DNA from: Adineta ricciae
Lineage: Eukaryota; Rotifera; Eurotatoria; Adinetida; Adinetidae
NCBI GenBank assembly: GCA_905250025.1
Contig: CAJNOJ010000023.1
Span: forward strand, 310,001-374,000
Length of the DNA: 64,000 nucleotides
Direction: 5' to 3'
Position numbers and translations under genes: made by a program
Shown here: piece by piece, positions 36,993 to 50,209 of the stretch
How the letters are laid out: every line of letters starts with the position of its first letter
Position numbering within the stretch: the stretch's first letter is position 1
Notes under the pieces: model-generated
Told to the model about the DNA's origin: nothing
Database searches by the model: none
Seen by the model: only the letters and a program-made list of their open reading frames with translations

Positions 36993-37667
36993 AAAAATTA
37001 TAATCAAATCGGACACGTCCAAAAAAAATATATATTCTCTTCTATGTTGTATTTCCGTTGATCTAATTAGATGTTTGCGAGAGGGATTGCTAAGTAGGGT
37101 GAAAACAAGATGGATGATGATTTGAGATAGTAGTTCGTTTATCTTTATGGAAGTGATCTCATTTTTTTTTCTTATTGTATACAAGCCTCATTCAAATAAA
37201 TCTTGAAACCATCGTTGTACAGAACATTTTTCCAGCGAAATGCTATTAATAGTAGAAATTCTTGGCTCGGGTAGGCGTAACTATTAGTCTAAATATCAAG
37301 AATCTCCTTTTATCAACGGAATAGATTTCACGCGCTTCGATGATCACATAATTGGAAGTTTTCTGTCGGCCCTTTGCCATTTATAAATTTATTGTCTGTA
37401 TATTACAATTAGTGAATGTAGACAGTCTCTGATCGAACTTGCTTTCAAGTCGCACGCTTCGGAGCTGACATCTAAAAGGTGTTTTACGCCATTCAGGTGA
37501 AAACAGAAGTATGAAAATACTCTTTCTTCTTTGTATTTGTCGGTATTTTTTTTAACTTTCCTCCGTTTTCAAAGTACGAGCGCGTCGTACGGGAGGAAAA
37601 GAGAGAAAGTGCAGTTATAATGCAAACCTAACATCAATATTGGTCGACGGTTTTGTAGACGAACGCT
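36993..37667 (+). other. Intergenic, 675 bp
   Basis: It contains the CD225 gene 3' UTR and the P450 upstream region. AT-rich; no gene or clear motif is seen. Confidence 0.35.
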
Positions 37668-39203
37668 ATGATTGCTCAAGCTTTACTTTACATTTTAGCA
37701 ATTGTTGTTCTACTCGTTGCTTTTGTTTATTTCAAATTGGTTCGTAGACAAAAACAATTGTACGATGCATTCCGCGTGCAAGGTATCAAAGGTGAACCAT
37801 TCGTACCGTTAGTTGGTCAGATTCTTGAGTTGAGTAAACAGCGTGACAATGATACATCCGTAGTTTATTTTCAAGAACTAGCTAAAAAACATGGAGACGT
37901 CTTTTTGTTCGGTTTTGGTCCATTGACACGATTGATGTGCAACGATCCTGATCTACTTGCAGATGTATTAAGTCGAACTAATTCGGTAAATTATGAAAAA
38001 CCATTGGATTTCAAATTGGTCTTCGAAACGCTGATGGGTTCACATAGTCTGTTGGTAGCTGAAGGCAACGAACATGAACGTGCACGTCGAATGATCAATC
38101 CTGCATTCCATCACGTCAATCTGAAGTCGATGATTTCGATAATTACAGATCAAACAGCAAAAGCAATAGCATCACTGACTACTAATAAAGAACACGAATC
38201 GAAACCTGTTGATTTACAAATTGAGTTCAACGCGCTAACACTATCGATTATCGTCTCCAGTGCATTTGGTGCAGATTTTGAAACTAACACGAATGCGAAA
38301 GAAATCTTTTGCGGGATATTGGCTGAGCTACTTGACGCTATTGAATATCGGTCTATGCGAATGATAAATCAGATACCTTTTCTTTCCAAATTACCGTTTT
38401 GGCGGAAAAACCTTATAGATTCGGGTGTTCGAACAATCGGTGCTTATGTTGACCAAATCATCGCTGATCGTCGACAGGGACGTTCAGCTAGCTTGTGTTG
38501 CGGTGCTGATCTGTTAGATTTGTTACTTTCAGCTGTCGATGACGACGGACAAACACTGACTGATCAAGAAATCAAAGAGCAATCTCTTACTTTCGTTCTC
38601 GCCGGTAGTGAAACAACAGCGACTCTAATGGTATGGATACTGTACGTTCTAATGACACATGAAGATGTACAGCAAGCGTGTCGCGAAGAAGTGGATCGAA
38701 TCTTACCAAATGGCATCCAACCTACAGATGAACATCTGTCACAATTGATGGTATGTGAAGCCGTGATCAATGAAACACTTCGGCTCTATCCAGCAGCACC
38801 ATTTTTTGTGCGCCAGGCCGTACACGATCATGTTATCGGTACTGAACGTCAATTACATATTCAAACTGGTTCAACTATTGTTATCAATACAAATGTTCTT
38901 CATCGTCGTGATGATCTTTGGCCCCGACCAAATCAATTTGACTATACTCGATGGATGCGCGATCCGAAAACTGGCTTGAAACCAAAACTGTCACATCCTT
39001 ACGCTTATCTTCCGTTTGCAGCTGGTCCACGAAACTGTATTGGACAAAATTTTGCATTACTCGAAGCAAAACTTATCTTGGCAATGTTAGTCCAGCGTTG
39101 TACTTTTCAAATGACGTCAGGACAGAAGATTGCACCTGATGTAAAAATAACAATGCGTGCAAAATATGGATTATGGGCGAAAGTTAGTCAACGTCAAATA
39201 TAA
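37668..39203 (+). CDS. Cytochrome P450 (microsomal, CYP3/CYP4-like)
   Basis: An intronless gene for 511 residues. An N-terminal anchor (ALLYILAIVVLLVAFVYF) is followed by basic residues, a typical ER signal-anchor. The C-helix WxxxR position is not obvious, but ERARRMINPAFHH fits the region. The I-helix reads LAGSETTAT (about residues 310-318), the K-helix ETLR (369-372) with NETLRLYPAAPFF around it, the PERF-type region WPRPNQFDYTRW, and the haem loop FAAGPRNCIGQ with its Cys ligand at about residue 457. All catalytic landmarks are intact. The lack of introns, in a window where most genes have many, suggests origin by retroposition or membership of an expanded intron-poor P450 family. The substrate cannot be predicted. 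Confidence 0.93.
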   Translation: MIAQALLYILAIVVLLVAFVYFKLVRRQKQLYDAFRVQGIKGEPFVPLVGQILELSKQRDNDTSVVYFQELAKKHGDVFLFGFGPLTRLMCNDPDLLADVLSRTNSVNYEKPLDFKLVFETLMGSHSLLVAEGNEHERARRMINPAFHHVNLKSMISIITDQTAKAIASLTTNKEHESKPVDLQIEFNALTLSIIVSSAFGADFETNTNAKEIFCGILAELLDAIEYRSMRMINQIPFLSKLPFWRKNLIDSGVRTIGAYVDQIIADRRQGRSASLCCGADLLDLLLSAVDDDGQTLTDQEIKEQSLTFVLAGSETTATLMVWILYVLMTHEDVQQACREEVDRILPNGIQPTDEHLSQLMVCEAVINETLRLYPAAPFFVRQAVHDHVIGTERQLHIQTGSTIVINTNVLHRRDDLWPRPNQFDYTRWMRDPKTGLKPKLSHPYAYLPFAAGPRNCIGQNFALLEAKLILAMLVQRCTFQMTSGQKIAPDVKITMRAKYGLWAKVSQRQI

Positions 39204-39388
39204 ACATTCGATGTTACTGAAATAGCTTTTTTTTTTTGGAAAGCCAAAGTATTTTTATTTTAAGCCTATAGTATAAACGTAATATACCAGCAGTTCTTGA
39301 CTTCTCTTTCTGATTACGAAAATATTGTTCACGGCGGTAAATGGCGCCGAGAATTCAATTTTCATATGAATGAGCATTAGACACATCG

Positions 39389-40786
39389 ATGGTTTCATCA
39401 CAAGCACAACCATCTGCAACGTCTCTTACTCAAGAAGCTAACAGTTTTCAGAGTCTATCAGTTTCTGATCTAAATACTCAAAATTCTCTAGCCGATAAAT
39501 TTCGATCCGGAATAAAATGGATCATCAGTCCACTTCGACAGTGTTGTTCATCATCTACGTCAACTAATCGTTCGTCGCTGAAACCAATTACTGATTCTCG
39601 ATGTTTAAAACCTGAATTCAATCGAGTAAATGGTTTTTTGAAATATTTCTCTTTCGGTGTTATGTTTACCAATGGCATGTATGTCTTCGTTCATACAGTA
39701 GTCATATTTTATCGATGTGATATGAAATGTTTTAGATTAGGCTTCATTCTATTTTTCATTGGTCTATGGAGTTCATTCGAACATCGTAAAATTAGTCATA
39801 TGCCAACAATTAATCAACGGCAGTCGAGGTCATATAGCTCTTTCAACTTCGTCGGCATCATTATTTGTATATTCGGGTTACTATTTTTTCTGTTGTGTAT
39901 TGTTAGTTGTTTGGGCATCAATCGAGAGAATTTAAATCTACTTCGCATATCGATTGTTGGTCAATTTTTGACATTGGTCATTTTTTTATCATCGGCAACA
40001 ATCATATTAGTATGGGGTGGACGGATTCATCATAAGATCGGTGAAACCATGATGACTGGATTGAAAATGCATTATCATATCGATGAAGGATGGGCAGCGT
40101 TTTTCGATAAACTTCAAAAAAGTTATTTTTGTTGTGGTATGAAAAATGAACGCTTTTGGAATATCTAGATACTCATCATTGATTGTCTTAGGTGTATACT
40201 CATTCGATGATTGGAACAATAATCCAAACTATGCATGTACACAATCGAATCTTCATCAAAACATTGGTAAAATCTCCTTATCGAACATTGATTCGTATTT
40301 ATAGATTGTTTTCTAATTAGATGCTTGTTCAGTACCTCTTACCTGCTGTAAAACTCCTTCAAAAGTAAATATTTTCTCTCTGTCGATTTCGATAGATCTA
40401 TTCAATATGATGTAAAACTAGAATGATCGACACGCCAATTCGCAGCTGTTGACGTTTGATTGTGGTATGGTTGAACAATGTTACAAATAATAACATTCTA
40501 CATGTGATTGTTAGGTCAAAATGTCTCGTCTATAAACAATACACCAGTGGATATGAATGAAATTCAAGAACGCATCAATATCAATGGATGTTTCGATGAA
40601 ATCTTACCCGTCATTCAACAATTAATCATTACAACTGGTGTATTCCTGCTATTGATCTGTATTATCATATTTGTTACGATCTTTCTGACTTATTTACTGG
40701 CATTTGAAATTCGTCTAACGAAATCCGACGTGCAACGGTATTGTCAGAAGCAGAGACGTAGTTACACAGACGATGACACATTCTAA
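39389..40786 (+). CDS. Tetraspanin-like membrane protein
   Basis: A multi-exon gene for about 370 residues. A Ser/Thr-rich cytoplasmic N-terminus of about 85 residues (long for the family) precedes four membrane segments: around FSFGVMFTNGMYVFVHTVVI, FVGIIICIFGLLFFLLCIV, VGQFLTLVIFLSSATIIL and, in the last exon, TTGVFLLLICIIIFVTIF. The large extracellular loop holds YFCCG-VYSFDDW, spanning an intron, then a second CC (LTCCK) and a GC motif (INGCFDE), the tetraspanin Cys pattern. The first extracellular loop is short. The segment MKCFRLGF..FEHRKISHMPT between TM1 and TM2 may itself be an intron or an insertion; the exon structure there is uncertain. Confidence 0.75.
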
Positions 40787-41032
40787 TGTTTAAATAACTA
40801 GGTGCAACAAATTCTTTTCATAGATTGTATTATTTCAACAAAGAAGAACAGTATGCTTTACACATATTTTTCTCATGAGATTAAATTACAAAAAGAAATA
40901 TATCACATATGTTCGTATTTTTGTCATTCTCGATGATAAAAAGTTTCGCGCAAATATGTTACTCAATAAGGGAGTTGAAGCAAAAGAAAATAGATCGTGT
41001 TTTAACCGTGAAAAGTCTGGTGGAAAGTGAAA

Positions 41033-42340
41033 TTATTTGATTTGCGGATATAAACTAGATGACACCGCTTCGTCATACGATGGAGGAGGTGGTGCAGATG
41101 GTTGCACTCCTGGCATTGAAGATTGAGGTGGCAAATATGGATTTGCACTGTTGTGAAGTTGACCACCGTATGGATTCATATTGTATTGTTGATACGGTTG
41201 TACTTGTTGTGGAAATACCGGTGGTTGATGAACTGGCTGTAAAGATACAATTAGGGATGAAATAAAACTAAATTATTCGACTTACTACGGATAGAATAGA
41301 GAATTGTGCATCAATATTTTTCTCTTTAATATGCGTCGTTTTCAGATGACCATCTCCTAAGATCGAGATGAAACAATTCTTGTATGCACATGATTCAAAA
41401 GCGACTAGTTCACTACTGCCAATAATATCATGTACTCGGAAATCAATGTTAACATTGTTCTTCGGACCAGGCGGCTAAAACAAGATAACGAACAGTCATT
41501 GAGTAGTAAGGAAACTGAAACTATCCATACGAGCGATATAATACTTGGTTGTTTGTCTTCGAATGCTAAGTAGTTATAATTGTTATGTAAACGTAGTCGA
41601 CCTGTTGTGCCTTCTTCAACAGTGAAATAAGCTAAGAATTAGAAAAATGAATGCGTTATTATAGTATAGTTTTCTTCACAAATATAGGTTTTTCCAAAGG
41701 AAAACGTCTACTGATAGCAAAAATCCGGTTGAACGCTTACTGTTGAATGAACCTGCTAAACCATTACCATCAAAGATCAGAGTGCCATTGGAAGACATGA
41801 CGATTTGCAAAAGATGGCCGGAATGTTTTGATACTAATTGAACAATAGCACCGTTCCGAAGAAGTTCCTTTGATGAGAAAAAATTTTCCATTTTCGAAAT
41901 CAAATTCTTCGATGATCTTACTCGTGCATTTCGTCCAATTGTCACAGCACCATTGAATTTATTCGTTACATTTACAAATGCATCTTCAACCATATTTCCC
42001 AGATTTGTTTTAGTAGATTCGATTTTTCCAATCAATGACTAAAAATTCATCGAAAGATGATAAAAACGAAGCAAGAAAAAAACAAAGAACAAACTTGTCT
42101 CTCCCGATGCTGGTGTTGATGTTCCGTAGGTAACGATGGATAAGTGCCCGTTTGTGAATATCCAGCTGTTGAACTCGCTGTATGGGAATATGAATCAGTC
42201 GTCGAAGTTGCTGAAGCTGGACAATGATAGAATGTTGGTTGAGTTTCTTGATTAGGTTTTGTATCGGTATTCTTCTTTCGAAGATCGCTAACTTCATCAC
42301 GTACCATACGTACGATCTGATTATTAAAAATACTCTTCAT
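41033..42340 (-). CDS. Beta-trefoil-like protein with proline-rich PPxY tail (unrecognised family)
   Basis: About five exons encode roughly 350 residues. Part 1 is a polar N-terminus (IVRMVRDEVSDLRKKN) and a Ser/Thr/His/Tyr-rich linker. Part 2 (about residues 100-270) has three units of similar layout: VQLVSKHSGHLLQIVMSSNG, GRLRLHNNYNYLAFEDKQP and ENIDAQF-type strands near CFISILGDGHLKTTH. The spacing of L/I and G residues resembles a beta-trefoil (FGF/IL-1, fascin or ricin type). Part 3 is Pro/Gln/Tyr-rich and ends SAPPPSYDEAVSSSLYPQIK, with a PPxY motif that binds WW domains of NEDD4-type ubiquitin ligases. There is no signal peptide or membrane segment. I know no named protein with this order. 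Confidence 0.6.
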
Positions 42341-44133
<1,793 letters not shown>

Positions 44134-44785
44134 ATCATTACCAAAAACAAATAATTCGCAGCAAAATGACTGTCCCTTTGTACATGTGTGGTGTATACTT
44201 TAGATTTCTTTGTCGTTGTTTCTTTCTTCGGTATCTATAATTGAATCAGTATTGATTCAAACTATTCAATAAACTACTTACTATATCTACCCATGAATGA
44301 TCTTATCTATTATATGGGAAAGAAATGAATCGAAGTCGTTCTCTGCATTCGAAAGAGAGGAATCTTGCTGAATTAAATATTCCATCATGTTTTTTTTGCA
44401 AAGGTAAATATCCCATGTTGAAATAATCCAATAATATAACACGTTTATAATGTTCTTGTTGCAAGATAAAGAAACACAGAGAAAACAAACAAACAAACGG
44501 ATAAACACGTACAGCGAATCCAAACGAATAAAATAAAGATAAATAAGTCTTCTTTTTTTCTTTAAGAATCAAAAACAACAATAAGAAGAAGAAGAAGAGG
44601 AAGTGAACAGAAAGAAAAACAAATAATCATACACATAAATATACGGAAAAATAAGCAACAAATATCTAAAGACACTCTCACGCACACATACGATAAAGAA
44701 TAAATAGGATAAAAGGAAATAAACAACAAACAACTGTACACAATCAGTTCTTCGTTCTTCCCCTTTTCTTTTCAAATTCACATAC
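44134..44785. other. Convergent intergenic region, 652 bp
   Basis: This holds the 3' regions of H3.3 (AATAAA near 44268) and of the CREB3L gene. It is A-rich with a short AAG repeat near 44584. Minus-strand open frames here are low-complexity. Confidence 0.4.
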
Positions 44786-47474
44786 TTATTCATTAACTGT
44801 ACGATGAGATAATTTCAACGTGTCATTGCCAATTGCCGGTGTTGTACGTTCGACCCGGATGATTTTTAATGGTTTACTTTCAAATATGTTTGAATCATGC
44901 TCAAGTTTATCATTCGTATTTTCAATGACAACGACTTTTTCATTAATACGATAGTTTGATGTATGATTCAATCGAATTGTTTTATAATCATTTGAAAGTA
45001 TTATTGATGGAGTTGATTCAGTTTGTAACGGTCGTTTTAAACATCCCGATGATGAACGTTGCGATGAACAAGCTGATAGGGAGAAAGTTTCAATTAGTTT
45101 CTCTCTAGGTGTAGTTGATACAAAGTCTTACTTGTTTCTTCTTCGGCCTGTGCTGATTTGAACTTCTTATTCATGTATCTTTCAACTGAATTCGAATAAG
45201 TATATCCTGGTGCAGATGTTTGCTGTTGAGATGACGATTTAAATTTATTATTCGACGGTAAATAAGGCCCATGATGATGTTCATGCTCATCGTACGAGAG
45301 CAGAACACGTGATTTGTAATTATTTGGAATATAGTTTGAATAGGTTGGTTCTTGTTTGATGATATCTTGTTGATCCATTAAGGACTTTGTTGCACTGTTT
45401 GTTGAACGTATAGTGCTCGATGAATCAGGACTATTGGATGATGTTAAAGACTTTTGTTGAGTTGACGACGAACCATCATTCGATGAACGCATAAAATCAT
45501 CGACCGACTGTTTATTTACTATAGGTGACCAAATACCAAATAAAACAGCAAAGAATAAGCAAAGAACCTGGAATAAACGAAAAATTTGAATTACTATTAG
45601 TAATCAGAAAGGAATTTACCATTAAAACTTTGCCTGTTGTTGGTGTACCTTTGCCAACCATTGATCGAAGTGATTGAAGTTCTTGCATCAACGACCTGAA
45701 ACGAAGTGTGTGAGGTGATCTTCAGTGTAAACTTAACATAGTTCGAATAATAAGCGTTCGACATGTAAATATTTATGATATTTAAAAATGGAATTTTATT
45801 CTTAAAATTAGCCAAATAAACAAAAATGACTTTTGTCTGCAAATTCAAAGTTAAATTTTTCTCTCAACGTCCTTCAGATGGGTATTGTACGTTGGACGAG
45901 TCGCTCTATTTGCTGTTGGGAAAATATCGCTTAAATCTTTCCCAATCTTATCGAGTACTTGATGACAAGTTGACCCTTTATCTCTTCTAGTTGTCGTCTA
46001 ATAGTGATATCAATTTCGCCGATCTCCTTATCAAATAATTCGTGTTGATTTGATCAAAAGGAAGAAAGACTCATAACCTATAACTTCATTTCGTTTAATA
46101 TTTCTTTCGGAAAAAACGAAATTAGTTTCGATGAGGTTTCATCTAGTAGATCAATTGAAGTCTCTCCAGTATTTACCTTTGGTTTTTTTCCATTGTTGAC
46201 ACACGCTCTTTAAGTGCGCCGTTTTCATCAATATATTTAGCAATTTGTCGTTCGAGTGTATCGACATACTCCTTCTTCTTTCGGCGACTTTCTTGTGCTG
46301 AAATCTAAATGAAAACGAAAGATCAAGTGGATGAATGTGAATTAATTGCTTTCGCTTCGCTTACTTTATTCTTTATTTTTCGTCGGATTTTTTTCAAGAC
46401 TTTCTCCTCGGTTTTATTCAATGGAAGTTTTGTTGGGATTTGATAGCCTTCTTGTTTGATTAACTTCAACTCTTCATCAGTTAATAACAACGGACCTGAG
46501 GATGGCAATTTCTAGAATAACAAAAGCAACATATGAAGTTGAATGGAGAAAAGAAGCGAATCTCACATCAAGATTAGTTAGTAGTGACGATGAGCCTTTG
46601 CTTAGACCATAAGGATGATGACGATGTAGACGATTTTTCATATAGTTATTCTCATGAGTTATATCCGGTGATGTTGTGTTTCGTTCATCGGGTGATTCAC
46701 TGCCTGATGATGGTGTCATTGGGAGATGATCAATATCAGGATCTGAAGGAGAAAGTTCAAAGAATAACAAGTCTAACGAAAGATCAACTCAATTGTATAT
46801 GTACATTCATTATCATCGAGAGGAAAATCTTCAATTGTAGTTGATGTTGGTTTGGCTGATTCTTCACTGACTGTCGGAGTTTGTAACGTATTAATCAAGA
46901 TTGTTGGTAAACAATTGGTTAGTTGAATAAAATTTGTTTGAGATTTATTCGAATTATTCGGTGCTTGAATGTAGACGACATTGCCTTTGGTTAATTGAAC
47001 TACTTTTGGCAGATGTTGATTTGCTATTTTAGTTGTGTTGATAATAACCGGTAATTTCTGAGGTTGAGCTGGTGCTGGTGGAGGTGGTAATGTTGGATCG
47101 AATTTCTCATTCGTCGTTTCCGTTTCGAACGGTGAAAATGGAAAATCGTCTAGGATGTCAATGGTTGATGTATGATTCGATGATGAAGACGAATCAGGCG
47201 ATGGAAAGTTATCGAAGAATTTCTTTAGTTCATGTTCGAATTCTAAAGACGAATGTCACATTAACCTTTCAGGCATTTGAGTCGACTTCTTACCAGGATT
47301 ATCGGTCATACTTGATATGGTTTCTTGTTCAAATTTAATCGGACTTGAAAGGGGTAAATCTAGATCGATTCCACTAAGATTTTCGTCGTTGGAAAACAAT
47401 AAACTATCTGGTATGGAGGAAATTTGTCCGTCATTGAAATTAAGAAATGGATCAGTGATAGGATCCATCATCAT
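44786..47474 (-). CDS. CREB3L: CREB3L-type ER membrane-bound bZIP transcription factor
   Basis: A multi-exon gene for about 700 residues. The acidic N-terminal activation region ([13 protein letters not shown]..) and a Thr/Pro/Asn-rich middle precede [20 protein letters not shown] and the b[23 protein letters not shown], then, after an intron, [20 protein letters not shown]. This is near-identical to the CREB3L/CrebA basic region. A leucine zipper, one membrane segment ([16 protein letters not shown]) and a luminal tail with [10 protein letters not shown] follow. Human CREB3L3/4 have SRNLLIYEEH there, containing the RxxL site-1 protease motif, so regulated intramembrane proteolysis is expected. 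A minus-strand acceptor at about 47487 and a GTGAGT donor near 48021 indicate a 5' UTR intron of about 530 bp. Confidence 0.9.
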
Positions 47475-48796
47475 TTTTGATCACCTGAAATGAAAATAAT
47501 CGAAATGAAATGGATCTGTCTATGACATAAAAAGAGATAGCACTTCCTCTTCTATCTTTGTTTTTTTTCTATCTATGACTCATGAATAAAACAACACTTT
47601 CTTTATCCAATAGTAAACCAAGCGAGAGGACGCTCGATAGATAAACAAATGTAAACATACGGAGAATTCTTTCTTCGATCTACCATACTTCCCAGATGAA
47701 AATGAGAAAACGTAAGAAATCTAACCAATAAATTTGTCGAAGGCAGACTTTGATACCAAAATAAATATTCGTTTCTTTTTCGTTTTTCATTCAAAGAAAA
47801 GAAAGACATGCCCTTGAGAAAAACTATGCTATCATCATCGGCAATAACAAGAAAAAAAGCATCTGTGACGCGCTCAGTAATATACTCTGCATTCTCCTTC
47901 CGTTGCTAGTCTTAAGATATAGTTTCGAATAGCCTTCATTACATCTGACGATTGTTTTTCATGATATCAAATCGCTGATGATTTGTTCGTGTTGTTTTTT
48001 TTTCATACGACGAAATACTCACCTTTCGCGTTTAAGAGAAAAGAAAATACTCGCAGCTGGGGTAGGCAGTCAAATATGCAAGACGTCGTCAAGTAATGAC
48101 GCCGTTTTTTGTGATACGGACTCTCGTTTTTTTTTTGTTTCCTGCCACGTTGGCGACTACTCAGGAAAAAAAGAAAGGAATAGATGATTCAAATTATTCT
48201 ATTGTTGAATTCATCCTCATTCACTTTTTGGTGTAGGAACGACGAAACACGACTTTGTAGTCGTGTTGTAGAAGAGAAAAGAAAATTGCAGCTTCTTCCG
48301 ATCCAAACGAACGTCTGAATGCTCTGTAATTATTTTCTTTTTCTTACGGTTTTTCGCCTATTGATATTGTAAGTAAACATGCGAAAAGAAAAAAAAGAGA
48401 AATGAAAAACCTGACGAAAAAGCGAAAAAAAATAACGCGTCCGTGATAATCACGATATAAATAGAATGATTTGATGTTATCGAATGACTGTCTAGAAGGA
48501 GTAGGAAAATCATAAGTAGAATAATGTCAAGTTTCTCTAGCGATATAGACATCCGATACGTATTGTGTAGATGACTGTTTGTATGATCATTCTTTTGGAT
48601 TGTACGATTGAAACTATTTGATTAAGCTCACTCATATTGCGTTGGTTGAACGTGACTTGATCAGCCTTGTTCAACACAACGTGTCTAAAACAAACATAAC
48701 CTTTACATTCAATGTGATCTGTCTCTGTTTAGATTTTCTTTTCTTAGTTTCTTTCATCGACGACGTCTTCTTCTTCTCCTTCTTCCTACTGTGCAA
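47475..48796. other. Divergent intergenic region, about 1.3 kb
   Basis: This lies between CREB3L (minus) and GOLT1 (plus). It probably contains the CREB3L non-coding first exon (upstream of 48021 on the minus strand) and the GOLT1 promoter. T-rich and pyrimidine-rich near 48720-48790. No other gene is seen. Confidence 0.4.
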
Positions 48797-49364
48797 ATGG
48801 CCTTCTGGGATTTAAGTGATAGTCAACGTATGGGTGCTGGGTTGATCGGTTTTGCCTTTTTTTTTATTCTGCTCGGATTTTCTCTCTTCTTTGACCGAGC
48901 TCTTTTAGCACTTGGTAATATTTTTCTTATTGTTGGTGTCATTCTTCTCTTGGTAAGTTGAATGAATTTTTAAGAATTATGTTTTATTGCATTTGTCTTT
49001 ATAGGGACTTGGTCGAGCACGGACGTTTTTCGTTCAACCAGATCGTTTAACTGGTTCGGCATGTTTTTTCGTTGGTATTGCATTACTTCTTCTTCGTTGG
49101 CCTATCGTCGGTGTTATTCTGGAAATCATCGGGTTTTATAAACTCTTCGGTGGATTTTTTCCCGTGATTATATCGGTTCTTCGATCGATTCCTGGCTTCG
49201 GTTTAGTTTTATCCCTGCCATATATCTCAACATTGATTAATAAATTAGAAGGTACGAATACAAGAAAGTCAACACTAAAGAAACCAACTGTGACAACGAT
49301 TCCGCCCGCTCCATCTCGTTCTGTAAATATTGGTCAAGAACTTAGTAATCGAAATGTGAAATAA
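48797..49364 (+). CDS. GOLT1B: GOLT1/Got1 vesicle transport protein
   Basis: Two exons (intron about 48952-49004) encode about 170 residues. Four hydrophobic segments are spaced as in Got1: MGAGLIGFAFFFILLGFSLFF, ALGNIFLIVGVILLL-GLGR, GSACFFVGIALLLLRWPIVG and IIGFYKLFGGFFPVIISVLR. The last two correspond to human GWPLIGMIFEIYGF and FFPVVVGFIRRVP. It acts in ER-Golgi vesicle traffic. The tail after ISTLINKLEG is about 30 residues longer than in human and is Thr/Pro/Ser-rich. GOLT1A and GOLT1B cannot be distinguished from sequence alone; B is the broadly expressed form. Confidence 0.92.
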
Positions 49365-50209
49365 ACCTTCTTATTGTTAACATTTTGTTTGTATGTTTAA
49401 TGAAAACAGATATTTTTAGTTCAGCAGACAGATAAGAACATTAAGCTTTAAATAAAACTTACGATGATTCAATCATCGATTTTAATCTGTTTGCCATTTC
49501 TTATGAACCAATCGAGACAAAACGCGTTTATGTGAATGAAATGACTCATTCAATAGACAACAATTCAAAAGGAAAATAGAGCAACATTTGCAACTCATAA
49601 ATGTACTCGTCGAAACATAATCGATAGTCAATTATATGCTCAAATAAAGTAAAAAGTACACATTTCATACTTAAAATGAGACGTGCCTACGTGCTTGTTA
49701 AAAAAGAGAGAATTGCATGATATTGTCCTATGAAAATGATTCAATATGGTTAACGTAAAACATTCGAAACGGAACTTTCTCGATTTCCGGTTTAAGTGCA
49801 AGTGTGAATCCTGTTGATAGTTTTGTTTTTCGCGATGTTTTTGGAAGAGACGCAAAAATACGAGATATGGAAGATATACAAGCAATGATTAGAGATTGTT
49901 TATCCCGAGTAGATGAACGAGAAACAACGTATAATCGAGAGCTTTATTTAGTTTAATTGTTGTTAAAGAAGTTTACGCACAATGCAGCTATTCATGATTT
50001 TATTTGACAACAGTTTAACTGCAACTAAAAAGCAGTCTTTTGCTACCAAATTTTCCTTCATCATAATGAGTTTGTCAAATTTTTTCATTTTATCTTTTGA
50101 ATAGATATCTTGTTTTTCATTGTCCTACTGACGTTATTAAAACTTTGCGATACGACATTTCTATATAAACACTATCGCACTCAGGACTCTTAACGCAATT
50201 AAACGAAAC
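49365..50209 (+). other. Intergenic, 845 bp
   Basis: GOLT1 3' UTR (AATAAA at about 49450) and upstream region of the SLC46-like gene. AT-rich. The minus-strand frame at 49640-49885 has no family features. Confidence 0.35.
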
